NCBI GenBank assembly: GCA_015698045.1
Contig: BLAL01000018.1
Location: 310,001 to 374,000, forward strand
Origin: Rhizophagus clarus
Lineage: Eukaryota; Glomeromycota; Glomeromycetes; Glomerales; Glomeraceae
Length of the DNA stretch: 64,000 nt
Direction: 5' to 3'
Part shown: positions 24,712-35,936 of the stretch, piece by piece
How positions within the stretch are numbered: position 1 is the first letter of the stretch
How the letters are laid out: each line of letters begins with the position of its first letter
Translations under genes and position numbers: made by a program
The notes under the pieces: generated by a model
The model's database searches: none
Seen by the model: only the letters and a program-made list of their open reading frames with translations
What the model was told of the DNA's origin: nothing

Positions 24712-26322
24712 ATGACCACAATCAAAGTGTAAGTTAAAGTTACTTTCGATAGAATGCGTTTTCTTTTTGATCTAATTTTTTTATATTTTATTTTCCCATA
24801 GTTTAACTGTTGGATCAGCAAATGGGAAACTTGCCGAACTTTTTGCAGGAGTTAACAAGATTAACACTAAATTCGGACCTTTCGATTTATTATTATGTGT
24901 CGGTGATCTGTTTGGAGAAGATAACACAGAGTTAGAATCTTTAATTTCGGGTGAAATCAAAGGCAAGCATCTGGTTTAAAGTGTAATTTTATTTTTTGAA
25001 TTTTTTAAACTTAATTCGTGTTTCGTTTCAATAGTGCCAATCACGTCTTATTTCATGTATGGTGAACGTGAATTACCTGATACCGTAAAAGAGCGCATTG
25101 CAAATAACAATGGTGAATTTTGCCCGAATTTGTTTTATCTTGGTAAGATATAAATTCTATACGCGTAATCAAGTTATTTTCTATCACCTTTGTATTTACG
25201 AGCCTTGTCTTGTTAATAAAGGTCAAAAGGGTAGCATTAACACGATACATGGTGTAAAAATCGCGTTCGTTAGTGGTACATTGATTTCACCAATAGATGA
25301 TCTTCCTAATACGGTGGATATTCTTCTCACACATGAATGGCCAGAATCTGTGACTAACCTTTCTACGCAGAGTTTACCTACGAAAGTCAAAGGATCAGAG
25401 CATATTGCAAATATAGCTTTAGCTGTGAAGCCAAGGTATCATTTTGCTACTTCAGAAAAGATCTTCTATCAAAGAGAACCTTATCAGAATTCTCCTTCTC
25501 CAAATTTAATAAATAATGATGATGATTCTCAAATGCAATTTGGACATCCAACCTGGTTTATTGGTTTAGCAGAAGTGGGTAATACTTCAAAGTCAAAGGT
25601 TGGTAAATATTATGTATGATTTTTTCTTTCTTTTTTAAAAAAAAACTTATTAAGAACAAATTATATAAAAGTGGTATTATGGCTTCAACCTTGTTCCATT
25701 CGTACATTTATCTCCATCGGCATTTGCAAGCCCCCCAGACAGGTTGACCGAATGTCCTTTTATTAAAAGAAAGAGAGGATTTGGGGATGATTCGTCTGGT
25801 GTAAGATTAACTTATCAATTCCACGTTAATTTCATTTACATCTTTTATTTTAATTGTACAATTTCGCTCTTAGGGAAATAATTATTTCTGGAATACGGGG
25901 GATACATCAGAACCATCTACTAAACGTGGTAAACGAAATAATCACGGTAAAAAAAAAAAAAGAAAAAGAGAAAAAAAAAATATTAATTTGAACCTTTTTT
26001 TCAATGTTTCTTTCTATGTTGGGATTTTTATTGATAAATTGGCATTCTTTTTGAATTTAGAGTATATATGCAATAAATGCAATAACCCTGGACATCACAT
26101 TAGAGATTGTCCTGAACAAACAAGTCCGAATAAAAAATTCAGCGTTAAAAAACCGCCCAAAAATTATGTCTGTAACAAATGTAAACAAGCGGGAGTTCAC
26201 TATATCATAAATTGTCCTGATTACATGTGTAATCTTTGTGGTGAAAATGGACATTTAGTCAAAGACTGTCCTAACCCGTATAAGAGTAAGAAGAATCACA
26301 ACAAAACAGGTATTTATAATTA

Positions 26323-26358
<36 letters not shown>

Positions 26359-27289
26359 CATACATTTATAATACCTTTTTTTTATTCACTTAGCTACTCC
26401 TCCATGTTGGTTCTGCTTGTCAAATCCAAAAACAGTTAAACAGTATGTACTCTCCTTTAATTAATCATGTTTGTATTGATATTTTGAACTAATTTACTGT
26501 CTTTTTTTTATGATTATTATAGTTTAATTGTTTCACTTGGCGATGAAATTTATTTATCTGTAAGTATAAAATAATTTACTTTCTAAAAAATTTTTATTTT
26601 TCTTAATATTTTTTTAACGTATTTTAAAGTTAGCTAAAGGCCCCTTAATTGATAGCCAAGATAAAAACATTTCGCAAGTCCCTGGGGGTGGACATGTTTT
26701 ATTAGTAACGATTCAACATCATCCAACTTTTCGAGACGTTCCAATCGAAGATCAAGTTAACATGATGAATGAACTTGAAAGATACAAAAGTTCGTTGAAA
26801 ACTTTATTTCGTAAATATAATGCAGATATGGTTATATATGAAGTGTCTAGAGCTGGTGGAACACAACAACATTATCACCTACAGGTTGTTCCTATACCCA
26901 TTCGGTTTAATTCAAATATGATAAGAGAAGCTTTTACAAAAGAAGCTTCAGATTCTGGATTCGAATTTCATCAAATGCCGACGTCGCTACCTCTACATTA
27001 TTTTAAAGTTGATTTACCCGACGGTACATCATTGGTTCATGAAATTAATCCTGACGAAAAATTTGACGTTCAATTTGGAAGGTATGTAAAGCTTGTATGT
27101 TAAATTTTTCAATATATTTAATTTTTTTTAACAAAAATATCCTGTAGGAAAGTTCTTGCAAATTTGTTGGGATGTAGTGAACGTACCGATTGGAGAGCAT
27201 GCAAATCGGATGAAGATCAAGAACGATTAGATGCAAATAAATTTAGAGAAGCATTTACACCTTACGATCCCATGATTGAAAGGAGTTAA
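24712..27289 (+). CDS. CWF19L1: CWF19-like protein 1 (lariat debranching-associated)
   Basis: Homologue of CWF19L1 / yeast Drn1, which associates with debranching enzyme Dbr1 and late spliceosomes. Eleven exons: 24712-24728, 24802-24962, 25035-25142, 25222-25598, 25672-25800, 25874-25946, 26061-26309, 26394-26442, 26523-26559, 26630-27081, 27148-27289. They give 1794 nt, 597 residues. Order: Dbr1-like metallophosphoesterase-related N-domain (LTVGSANGKL, LLLCVGDLFG, VDILLTHEWP). Then three CCHC knuckles (CNKCNNPGHHIRDCP, CNKCKQAGVHYIINCP, CNLCGENGHLVKDCP). Then CwfJ C1 (CWFCLSNPKTVKHL, HHPTF, QQHYHLQVVP) and CwfJ C2. Exon 1 codes only 17 nt. Intron 2 starts GC (24963). The exon 4 donor is uncertain (25599 or 25614). 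Confidence 0.92.
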
Positions 27290-27873
27290 GATGATTATTA
27301 GATTATTAATAATAAGTAAAATAATAAATAATAAACATATATTCGTGCTGTCTATATTTGAAGTTTAATTATAACCAATTTTAGAAAAAATTTATTAGAC
27401 ACAAATATTAAAAACACCATTAATAAAGATAAATAATGTAAAATTGGCTCAGACCCCTACATTCCTGATTATATAAAAACCCGGATCAGGATATTAAATA
27501 CAGGGAAAAGTAAGGTCTTAAAGTTTGTAATCACATTTTTCTTTTAAGAAAAATCAAACCTTTTACTAAATCATCATTGCCAATTTAATTTTAATAAACT
27601 AATATCCTCAAAAGGAATTCCTTTTTATTTTAAATCATTGTTTTTATTAAAAAAAAAACTCAAAATTGGCTAAACTTCAGCATTTTATTATCCTTTGAAG
27701 ATGAATTCCCTTAAAAAAAAAAAAAAAAAAAAAAAAATGGGAGCTTATAAATAGTCACACATATCTTATCTCATCTCATCTTTTGACTACGTAAAATCAC
27801 ATGATTTAAAATTTGTATATGTAAAACGATATTTTAATCTAGTTAATTTGTCTAATCTAAATTACCATTTAAT
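27290..27873. other. Convergent 3' intergenic region
   Basis: Shared 3' flank of CWF19L1 and SF3A2. It contains long A-runs (27713-27737) and no credible ORF. Confidence 0.5.
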
Positions 27874-28721
27874 TTAATTATGTACGAAAGTTGGTCCACG
27901 CATTGCTGGAGCATTATAAGGATTTAAGGGATTAACAATAGGGGCTCTTTCTATTCCTGGTGGAATTCCCTCAGAATACATTCCAGGTCTATCATTCTTG
28001 AAAAAGAACTGCAGAGAAAATTGTTTTGAATCCGGATCCCAATGAGTAAAAAATTTTCCTTCACCCTTGTCAACTTCTTTACTTTGTACTTTAAAAGCAA
28101 TAGTTTCATAAGGTTCGGCAGCAAATAATAAATATTGATGAGCTTTATTTGGAGGTTCAATTCTTTGTTCGTAAGCAGACATAAAACGGTGTCTTGGTAT
28201 AACATCTAAACCAATTTCTGGATATTGAATTTGAAAAAATAAGCCAAGTTGTCTTGTAATTGGATCTCGAACTTTTGTTACTTTATATCCCGGTCTACCA
28301 ATTTTAACTAAATTCTTTTTAATCTGAACTTTAGCTTGTGCTTGTAATGCCGGCTGAATATTATTATTTTCTTTTGCTTCTCTAGCTGCTCTACGTGCAA
28401 GATTTGTTTGATGCTTTTTTCCTTGAGTATGTGCCAAATAACTTCCTTCATTTGTATGCAATGTTAAACATAATTTACATTCATACGACCCAAGATGATT
28501 TTTCATAAAATATGGATCCTTGTTTAAATCAATGGTTTCTAAAGCAAGTTTGCGAAGACGTTCACGTCTATCCACATTGGTCTCTGAGTAACCAGCTACA
28601 CCACCGCTACCAACTTTCGAACCTATAATATTTCAAAGAAAATGAAAAGATTGCTCATTTTAAACGGTAAGAATAAAATAAAAACGTTTATTTTTTTACC
28701 TGGTCTATTTTGAAAATCCAT
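27874..28721 (-). CDS. SF3A2: Splicing factor 3A subunit 2 (Prp11)
   Basis: SF3a66/Prp11 component of the U2 snRNP needed for prespliceosome assembly. Exon 1 is 28721-28700 (MDFQNRPG) and exon 2 is 28622-27874. Total 771 nt, 256 residues. The start MDFQNRPGSKVGSGG is the family's conserved N-terminus. A U1-type C2H2 zinc finger follows (YECKLCLTLHTNEGSYLAHT, then GKKH, residues about 54-77). Then GRPGYKVTKVRDPITRQLGL and the SF3A2 core ending in YNAPAMRGP. The long Pro-rich heptad tail of animals is absent, as in yeast and many fungi. It is tail-to-tail with CWF19L1. Confidence 0.95.
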
Positions 28722-28999
28722 TGTAAAGAGAAACTAATTGGATATAAAAGAAAATGGGAACAGTATATAATACTTTGCAATTGAGTTGATCCAACAACAA
28801 ACGAAAAATCGGATCAGAATCATCCGAGTCTATCAATATAAATAATTAAAAAAAAAAAAAAAAAGACCATGCAGTAAATTTATCACGTGATATTACAGAT
28901 CTCGTTTGATATTTTGTATTTGGGCTACAGATTGTATCATCCGCATCAACAGTTTTTACAATTTCCTTCTCTTTAAGACTTTTAAGTCGCGTTTTCAAA
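28722..28999. promoter_or_regulatory. Divergent promoter SF3A2 / PEX22-like, with E-box
   Basis: A 278-bp region between divergent starts. It contains the 8-bp palindrome TCACGTGA at 28883-28890, a CACGTG E-box of the type bound by bHLH factors such as Cbf1, and a poly-A tract at about 28849-28864. The same octamer occurs upstream of the uL2 and TMEM41-like genes. Confidence 0.45.
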
Positions 29000-29928
29000 A
29001 TGCCGCCAAAAACAGTTTCACAAAGACCGACGTCCTCCGCAATAACTTATGCGGTTTTGGCAGCAGCAGCTGTTGGTTTTTTAGCGGTGTTTGTATTTAG
29101 AAGAATATATCCACAACCGCGACGTGGAACAAGAGATCAAGACGATGAGGTAGAGAATACTACCGGGCGTGATATTCTTGCAATTTTTCTTTTTTGCATA
29201 AAAGCAATTATATATTTAGGAAACATTTTACACAGGCTCAAACACGTCCTGAGACACGTCGAGTGACACGCGCAGAAAGAGATCAAAGGAACCTTGCTTC
29301 TAGGTTATTTAGAAATGCATTGTTACCTCCGAAAAAGAAAACTATTTCCATTTCAATGAAGAATGTAAGCGATTATTTGTGTTAAATGTGAATTTTAATA
29401 AGTTAATAATTTTTCTTTTTTTTTTTAAAAAAAAAAATGTAGACTTTATTATGGAATCCATCATCTGATCCTGATTCTCCAAATTATGCATTTGTTGAAA
29501 ATATTGTTCCTTTCCTACACCAATTATCTAAAATATATGTTATTCATCTCGTTTGTCCGGTATCAAATGAACAAGAAAAACAACAAATTCTCGGTCTTCT
29601 TCGTAATTCAAAATTATTTAGTTCAAAAGTTATTGATGAAAGAAGAGTTTTATTTTGTGAGAGTGATGAAGGAAAGATTCATATTATTCGTCATCTTGAA
29701 GCAAATGTACATGTTGAAGGTGGAATAAATGGCGAAGAGGTTGTTGAAATGATCAGAGGATTTGTTGGTAGCGTACTTTGGGCAATAAGAGGTGGTAATA
29801 GTGAACCGATAAATTGGGCAGAAAGTGAAGTCAAGTCAAATGTTGATAGGAGTCAATGGTCAAACGTTGAAATTTGTGCAAGTTTGTGGACAAGTAGTTT
29901 GAACTTTGAAATTAGAGGGGGAAGTTAG
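29000..29928 (+). CDS. PEX22: Peroxisome assembly protein 22-like
   Basis: Likely Pex22, the peroxisomal membrane anchor of the ubiquitin-conjugating enzyme Pex4. Exons 29000-29149, 29236-29364, 29443-29928, 254 residues. There is one N-terminal membrane segment (ITYAVLAAAAVGFLAVFVF, residues 14-32) followed by basic residues (RRIYPQPRRGTR), consistent with an anchored protein with a cytosolic domain. The soluble domain starts KKKTISISMKNTLLWNPS and continues IVPFLHQLSKIYVIHLV, EEKQQIL-like segment, RRVLFCESDEGKIHIIRHL, a Rossmann-like pattern seen in Pex22. The family call rests on these motifs and topology; an unrelated HAD-like protein cannot be excluded. Confidence 0.7.
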
Positions 29929-30295
29929 AAATTACTTGTAGATTAGTATCTGTAAATTATTAAAATATAGTGATACATTAGTAGATATTTTATTGAATCG
30001 CAATATAAGTGCAAATCTTGTAATAAAGCATTCTTTTTTTAAAATAAAAATATATATAAAAAATATTTTAATATTCCTGTTATAGATCAATTTTATTTGA
30101 AATTTGTTAACTTATAAATTTTTCAATTGTGCTATCTAGGACTTAACGTGACCTTGAAATGATACGCACTTATAATGTTGTAATTGTTGCATTCGATTTT
30201 CTACAATTCTGATCCATTAAGTTTCTTTGATCTGAATTGTGAATCTCGAATTAGATTGTTTGTGAAAAAAATGAAAGTTTATTATTCTATGATTT
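29929..30295. other. Convergent 3' intergenic region
   Basis: AT-rich spacer between the 3' ends of the PEX22-like and PPR genes. Nothing recognised. Confidence 0.4.
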
Positions 30296-33274
30296 CTATC
30301 CTGATTTATTTAATTTCCAGGATTCAAATAATTCTTGAGCAATATTGAAAACTTCGGGAAATTCATCTTTAAGTTCTTTTAAATATTGAGCAATCTTTTT
30401 ATTACCTTTCCCTTGATTTATTTCAAAATTAGTTTTTTCAAGATAATTGGCCAATAATATTAAAGTTTTTTTATGAGGATAAAATTCTGAAGAATGTTTC
30501 AATAATTCTTGTCTATATTTTACACTTTCTATAGAATATTTTTCTTTATAAATATTTGAAAGAGCTAAACCTTTTTCCCAACCTTTAATTAAATGTTCAT
30601 TCAATAATTTACAAGCTAATTTAATTTTTTCTGATATTATTAAACTTTGTATATAGTTATTATAATTTAAACAATCAAATTCAAATTCTTCATTATTTAG
30701 CTTATTCCATTCTAGTTCAATAAGTTTAAATTCTTTTGCTGCTGTTAGTGCGTTGATCATTATTGATACTGCTTGGTTTGGTGGTGACTGTTTAATTGAT
30801 CTTGAACTATATAATAAACTAAATGATATCAATAATGAAGAGGACCATTTTGACTCTGCTAATGTCATCGTGGAAAAAGAATTTTCTTTACGTTCTTTTT
30901 GCTGTGAATCTAATAATTGTTTGTACATTTTTGATTTTGATAAAGTAGTTGTGAGGTTTTTTTTCATCACTTTCCACATTTGCCACACAGCTTCATAATT
31001 ATGACCACGATAATATGCATCCATTAATATAGTATATACATATAAATTATGCTTAACTCCTAATGTTGCCATTTCTTTAAATATTGCCCATGCAGGTTCA
31101 GTCTGTCCTTGTTTCGCGTAAGCATCCATCAAAGGAGTAAATATATCAGGATTTAATACTTTATTTTTATAAGCCATTTGATTCATAGTTCCATCAATGG
31201 ATTGAGAAATAAGCTCTGATAAAAGTTTTCGAGAAAAATCCAATTCTCCAATTCTAGCATGACCATCAATTAAAACAGCATATGTGACAAAAGTAGGATT
31301 TATTTTCTCCTTGATCATGGCCTCATAAAGTGATTTTGCCTTTGAAAAATTTCCATTTTTTATATATGCATTGATAAGAACTGTATATATGTGAGCATCA
31401 GGTTTTAAATTTCTATTTTGCATATTATTCAAAAGAATGATGGCAGATTCTAGGTCATTCTTGGAACAAAATCCATCAATGAGACAGCAATAAGTAAAAT
31501 TATCAGGTTGAATGTTTCTTCTTATTATTTCATTAAATAAATGTCTTAATTGTTTTATGTTCTTTTTCTTTACATAATAACTCATAAAGACATTATATGT
31601 TGTGGTTGATGGTTCAATTCTAGCTTTTTCCATTTCAGAGAAAATTTTTTCTGCAGTGTTTATATCTGAAGCTTTTACATATGCATTGATAAGTGAGGTA
31701 TAAGTATATGAGTCGGGAGATAACCCAAATCGTCGCATTTCATGAAACAACAGATAAGCACCATTTGTATCTCTTTTTTCAGCAAAAAGTGATATTAATG
31801 CGTTGTAAATGCGTACATTAGGTTCAATACCTGATTTTATCATAAGTTGACAAGTTTGAAATGCCTTGTTTATATCTGATAAATTTGAAAACATTTCGAT
31901 CATTGAGCTATAAATATATTCGTTAGGTTGAATGTTCAGATCTGACATTTTCTTTATAATTCGAAGAGCCAGGTCAATATTACCCACTTTGGAGCATGCA
32001 TTGATGAGCTGGTTAAATGTAAGCGTATTAGGTTGAATGTTCTGTTTTAACATATTCTCAATAATTTGATTTGTTTGTTCATATTTTGATGCCATATTAT
32101 ATACTTTGGCAAAAACATTGTAAGCTACAACGTTTGGATGAGCTTCCTGTTCCCTAATTTCTTCTATTAGCTCTAATGCTTCATCAACTCTTTCATGCTG
32201 TGCAAGTTGATGAATCAACGGAACATATGAATAAATATCCGGCTTTAAATCTCTTGCTTTCATATCCTCGAAAGTACGAACAGCTTCTTTTAGATTATTA
32301 CTTTTCAACAATATTAACAAAATTTCTTTCTCTAAACCTACATCAGTAAGTTTTTTCTTTCTTAACTCTCGAATCCAAGAAATTGCATCATTATTTAAAT
32401 GATAACGAAAAATATTCTTGAGAATTGTTTTAGTTGTTCCGTTAGGTGTTAATTCTTTTTCATGCATTAATGCAAATAATTTTGTTACTTCTTCAAGATT
32501 TTTACCTTGCATCCCATAAGCAGCAATCATAATGTTGAATGCATTACAATAAATGAGCCTTTTGAGAGGACTCTTTCCAATATATTTCTGTTCGTTAATT
32601 TTATTAAATACTTCACGCGCCTTGTCTATCATATTGTTATCTATATATGCCTCTATCAAAAAATTTTGTATTTCTTGTGTTTTTTTCGTCCCTACATTCT
32701 CTAAGTCTTTGTGAATTGTTTGGAATTTCTCTAAACGGCTAACAGGATCTTTATCCAATTCTTTGATTAGACGCATTAATTGATTAATACGATGAGTTTC
32801 CAAAAATTTCAAATTTCCATCTTTTACCAATGATTTATAAGTATCCCATATTTTTATCAAACAATTAGTTCGAAAAACCTTTCTTAACATAGTTGTTGTA
32901 ATTTTTTTTATGGGTTCAATCGATTGTTGTGATTGAATTAAATCTTTTTTTTCTCTTATTGCTAGAGAGCTACTTTTCCGTATTTTATTATGTTTATTAC
33001 GTGATTCTAGAGGCATTATAAATTTACATGAAAAGTTAATTGAATATTTCGGTCTCCAATTAGAAAAAAAGGTGTCAAATAGTTTTATTTCTTTTGGCTC
33101 TTGAACAATGATACATTTTGCTGGGCGCGTCGTTTTAATGGGACATGCACATGAGTTTATTCGTGCAAAATTACTAAGCGGCAAGTAAGACAAAGCTATC
33201 TTTTCGATATATCTTGTTCCCTTAAATGTTCCTTTGAATTTTCGAGGATTTAAAAATAATGAATTATAAAACAT
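30296..33274 (-). CDS. Large pentatricopeptide-repeat (PPR) protein, probably mitochondrial
   Basis: Single-exon 992-residue protein. Residues from about 245 to 760 consist of tandem 35-residue PPR motifs, at least twelve. Examples: YNVFAKVYNMASKYEQTNQI, YTSLINAYVKASDINTAEKI, YCCLIDGFCSKNDLESAIIL, YTVLINAYIKNGNFSKAKSL, each ending in xPN/xPD. The N-terminus is basic, hydroxylated and poor in acidic residues (MFYNSLFLNPRKFKGTFKGT), suggesting mitochondrial import. PPR proteins bind organellar RNA and act in processing, stability or translation. Specific target and orthologue (CCM1-, DMR1- or PPR-like) cannot be assigned. Lack of introns contrasts with all neighbouring large genes except the LRR gene (one intron). 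Confidence 0.92.
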   Translation of the reverse strand: MFYNSLFLNPRKFKGTFKGTRYIEKIALSYLPLSNFARINSCACPIKTTRPAKCIIVQEPKEIKLFDTFFSNWRPKYSINFSCKFIMPLESRNKHNKIRKSSSLAIREKKDLIQSQQSIEPIKKITTTMLRKVFRTNCLIKIWDTYKSLVKDGNLKFLETHRINQLMRLIKELDKDPVSRLEKFQTIHKDLENVGTKKTQEIQNFLIEAYIDNNMIDKAREVFNKINEQKYIGKSPLKRLIYCNAFNIMIAAYGMQGKNLEEVTKLFALMHEKELTPNGTTKTILKNIFRYHLNNDAISWIRELRKKKLTDVGLEKEILLILLKSNNLKEAVRTFEDMKARDLKPDIYSYVPLIHQLAQHERVDEALELIEEIREQEAHPNVVAYNVFAKVYNMASKYEQTNQIIENMLKQNIQPNTLTFNQLINACSKVGNIDLALRIIKKMSDLNIQPNEYIYSSMIEMFSNLSDINKAFQTCQLMIKSGIEPNVRIYNALISLFAEKRDTNGAYLLFHEMRRFGLSPDSYTYTSLINAYVKASDINTAEKIFSEMEKARIEPSTTTYNVFMSYYVKKKNIKQLRHLFNEIIRRNIQPDNFTYCCLIDGFCSKNDLESAIILLNNMQNRNLKPDAHIYTVLINAYIKNGNFSKAKSLYEAMIKEKINPTFVTYAVLIDGHARIGELDFSRKLLSELISQSIDGTMNQMAYKNKVLNPDIFTPLMDAYAKQGQTEPAWAIFKEMATLGVKHNLYVYTILMDAYYRGHNYEAVWQMWKVMKKNLTTTLSKSKMYKQLLDSQQKERKENSFSTMTLAESKWSSSLLISFSLLYSSRSIKQSPPNQAVSIMINALTAAKEFKLIELEWNKLNNEEFEFDCLNYNNYIQSLIISEKIKLACKLLNEHLIKGWEKGLALSNIYKEKYSIESVKYRQELLKHSSEFYPHKKTLILLANYLEKTNFEINQGKGNKKIAQYLKELKDEFPEVFNIAQELFESWKLNKSG

Positions 33275-33922
33275 GCTATTTTATTTAGATTTTCTTGTTC
33301 TAATATTAAACAATTAGTTTATATTAAATACGAGAAAACCCTTTAAAAGTTTATATGTTAAAAAATAAATTTTTAGAAGTCTGTTCTCATTCTTAAAGAT
33401 CATTTTTTTATAAGATCGAGGTTGATTTAAATTTGAAAAATATATAAGAATTTTTTTTTAAAAAAAAAGGTGTGTAACCAAATATCTGATATTATTTAGT
33501 TATGACTGCACTGCGGATCAAAAAAATTTTTTCGATAATCTCTTTTAAAAAATTCCAATATCTATAATATCAAACATTAAAGCTCAATTCTTTTGAATAT
33601 GAACGGGTATCTTAGTTGATATTATTAGTAAGTCATCATATCGTCAACATAATATAAAAAAGTGACGTTATTTAAAAAATAAATAAAAGTATAGAGGCCC
33701 TATCGAAGCTCGAAAGAATCTGTTAAATAACATTCCAAGAGTCAAAGTGTGGCCGATAATAAATTAAAATCTCTTTTTTTTGGTCGTTGTAGAATAAAAT
33801 AATAGAGTCTTCAAAAGAGGCCGTTGTTCTAACAGCATTACCCAGAAGAGATACAAAATTTTATAAAACGAATTAAAACTAAACTTGTTTGATTGCAATT
33901 TAAGGGATAGATCATTTGAATA
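33275..33922. promoter_or_regulatory. Divergent intergenic region PPR / lipoate ligase
   Basis: 648 bp between divergent starts. AT-rich, no ORF. Presumably contains both promoters; no named motif assigned. Confidence 0.4.
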
Positions 33923-35936
33923 ATGCGACCTTTATTCCCACCACTACTCGTTCGTAACATTATAATAAAATCACGTACCCCACAGCGGTTCTCGCGACTT
34001 TTTTCCAACGACGAAAAACAAAGTCGTGACCTTGTTGTAGGTTATTCTTGCTCATTATATTTTACTCCTTTAATCTTTAATTTATTTTATTTTTGTTCAT
34101 TTTAAACATAAATTGAATTAGTTCAAATGTTTTATATCGAAATTAACGGATCCTTGGACGAATATTGCATTCGAAGAGTGGTACAATTAGTAATATATAA
34201 TTAATTCAAATTTCGTTTGCATAAAAAATTATATTAACTTGTATTCTAAATTTTTATTTTTACCTATTTGAAAACTTTTAAAATCTCATTTTATTCAATT
34301 TGGAAATAAGAAAAGGTTATTTAAAGATACAAATCCGCAAGAGATTATACTTTTCTTGTGGAGAAATAATTCTTGCGCTGTTATCGGGAGAAATCAGGTA
34401 TTGTTCATTCTTAGTAAATATGTATTTTAATTTAAGTTTAATGGTTTAATAACTAAAGTGACCTTTCTCTCTTCTTGAAAAACAATTTATTTTAAATAGA
34501 ATCCCTGGAAAGAATGTAATATAAGACTACTTCAAGATCACAATATTCCACTTATAAGAAGAAAAAGTGGTGGCGGCACAGTATTTCATGTAAATCCTAT
34601 TTTATCCGACATTTATTCAAAGATGAATGTTAATTAATTCTTTCTAGCTGAAATAAAATTATATATTTAAGGATATAGGCAATACAAATTATACACTTAT
34701 AATGCCTAGAATCGATTTTACGCGTAAACATACGGCTGAATTGGTCGTAAGGGCTCTAACAACAAAACTTGATATACCAGCATACGTAACTGAGAGACAT
34801 GATATAGCAGTTAATGGGCTTAAAATATCCTTAATTTACTGTAGATCTAATTTATATTCTTAAAAATATTAATTTCTTTAACCCTGATTGAAATACGTTT
34901 CTGGTTCTGCATTTAAATTAGTTATGAGAAGAGCATATCATCATGGTACTATGCTTATTGATACAGATTTAGACAGAATAAAAAGATTTCTTAATGTTGA
35001 GAGGGTACACATTTAAATAATAAGCAGATAATTAATTTTACTCATATAATTTAATATGCTAAAAAAAAATTTTCTTTTATTTTTAGCAAAACCTTATCAC
35101 AAAGGGCGTTGAATCATTCCCATCACCTGTTACAAATCTTCGTAGTTATTCTTCAACCGTGAGTCACGAATCCTTCTGTGAGGCAGTAAAAGACTATTTT
35201 ACAGAATATTATCGTGATTACATGAATCACGGTTCTAACAAAAGCGTAAGCAACTAGACTATTATATATTTTTTTAAAACCTTTAACCTACGTTCATGTA
35301 ACCATTTTTAGGCAATTGTTGTCGATGATGAGTTTATTTCTAAAATACCAAAAGTTGCAGAATATCGTGAAGAATTCAAGGCACGTTTATCATATTATAT
35401 TTGAAAATTAAATTTTACAAATTTATTAAACTCCCTCTCTTTATTTAGACTTGGGAATGGGTTTATGGACAAACGCCAGATTTTACTCACAAATTTGAAA
35501 AAGAATTTGAGTGGAGTCACTTGGTAAATTTTACAGATTATAATGAACCGCCTTATTGAAAAATTTATAATATAATCTTTTTTGTGTGCAGAAAGCGTTA
35601 TTCGAGTCGAAGAATGGAATTATTACAGCTGTTACTCTAACGCCTTCAAATATTAAATATCATAATTTAATTAATGCATTAGAAGATGCGTTTGAAGGTA
35701 TTTCTTCTTGATTCCTTTATACATAAATCTGTTTATTGCTATCAATTTTATGTGCTTACTTTCAGCATTAAATAGGCCGCAAATATGGAGATGAAAAGGA
35801 TATTGACAATGCGTTAAATGACGTACGTGTCAGTGAGCAATTAAGTGGCAGCAACATAGGCGGCACTTCAATCTCAACTAACGAAATGCAACTCGTGATA
35901 AACGACATAGGCAAGTGGATAAAAGACTCTTTATGA
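33923..35936 (+). CDS. AIM22: Lipoate-protein ligase A-like (AIM22/LIPT1 type)
   Basis: Mitochondrial lipoyl transferase/ligase that attaches lipoate to E2 and GCSH lipoyl domains. Eleven exons: 33923-34036, 34122-34180, 34316-34397, 34500-34589, 34672-34824, 34897-35004, 35087-35245, 35312-35380, 35449-35523, 35592-35697, 35776-35936. They sum to 1176 nt, 391 residues. The N-terminus is Arg/Ser-rich with no acidic residue in the first 29 residues (targeting-like). Family motifs: [53 protein letters not shown] then VSGSAFKL. Intron 5 (34825-34896) has U12-type AT-AC ends; intron 8 starts GC (35381). The last acceptor is taken at 35775 because it keeps a long conserved-looking C-terminus ending [10 protein letters not shown]. 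Confidence 0.9.
34825..34896 (+). other. U12-type AT-AC intron
   Basis: This 72-bp intron begins ATATCCTTAA and ends with AC. A branch-site-like TTCTTTAAC sits 14 nt before the 3' end. These match the minor-spliceosome consensus (ATATCCTT, TTCCTTAAC, AC). It lies exactly between the conserved residues VNGLK and VSGSAFKL, in phase 0. No GT-AG alternative restores the frame at this position. Confidence 0.85.

Noticed and set aside
35766..35794. Alternative last exon of the lipoate ligase ending at TGA 35792
   Set aside because: It would stop after a few residues, whereas the acceptor at 35775 opens a 50-residue conserved-looking C-terminus and keeps the total divisible by three.
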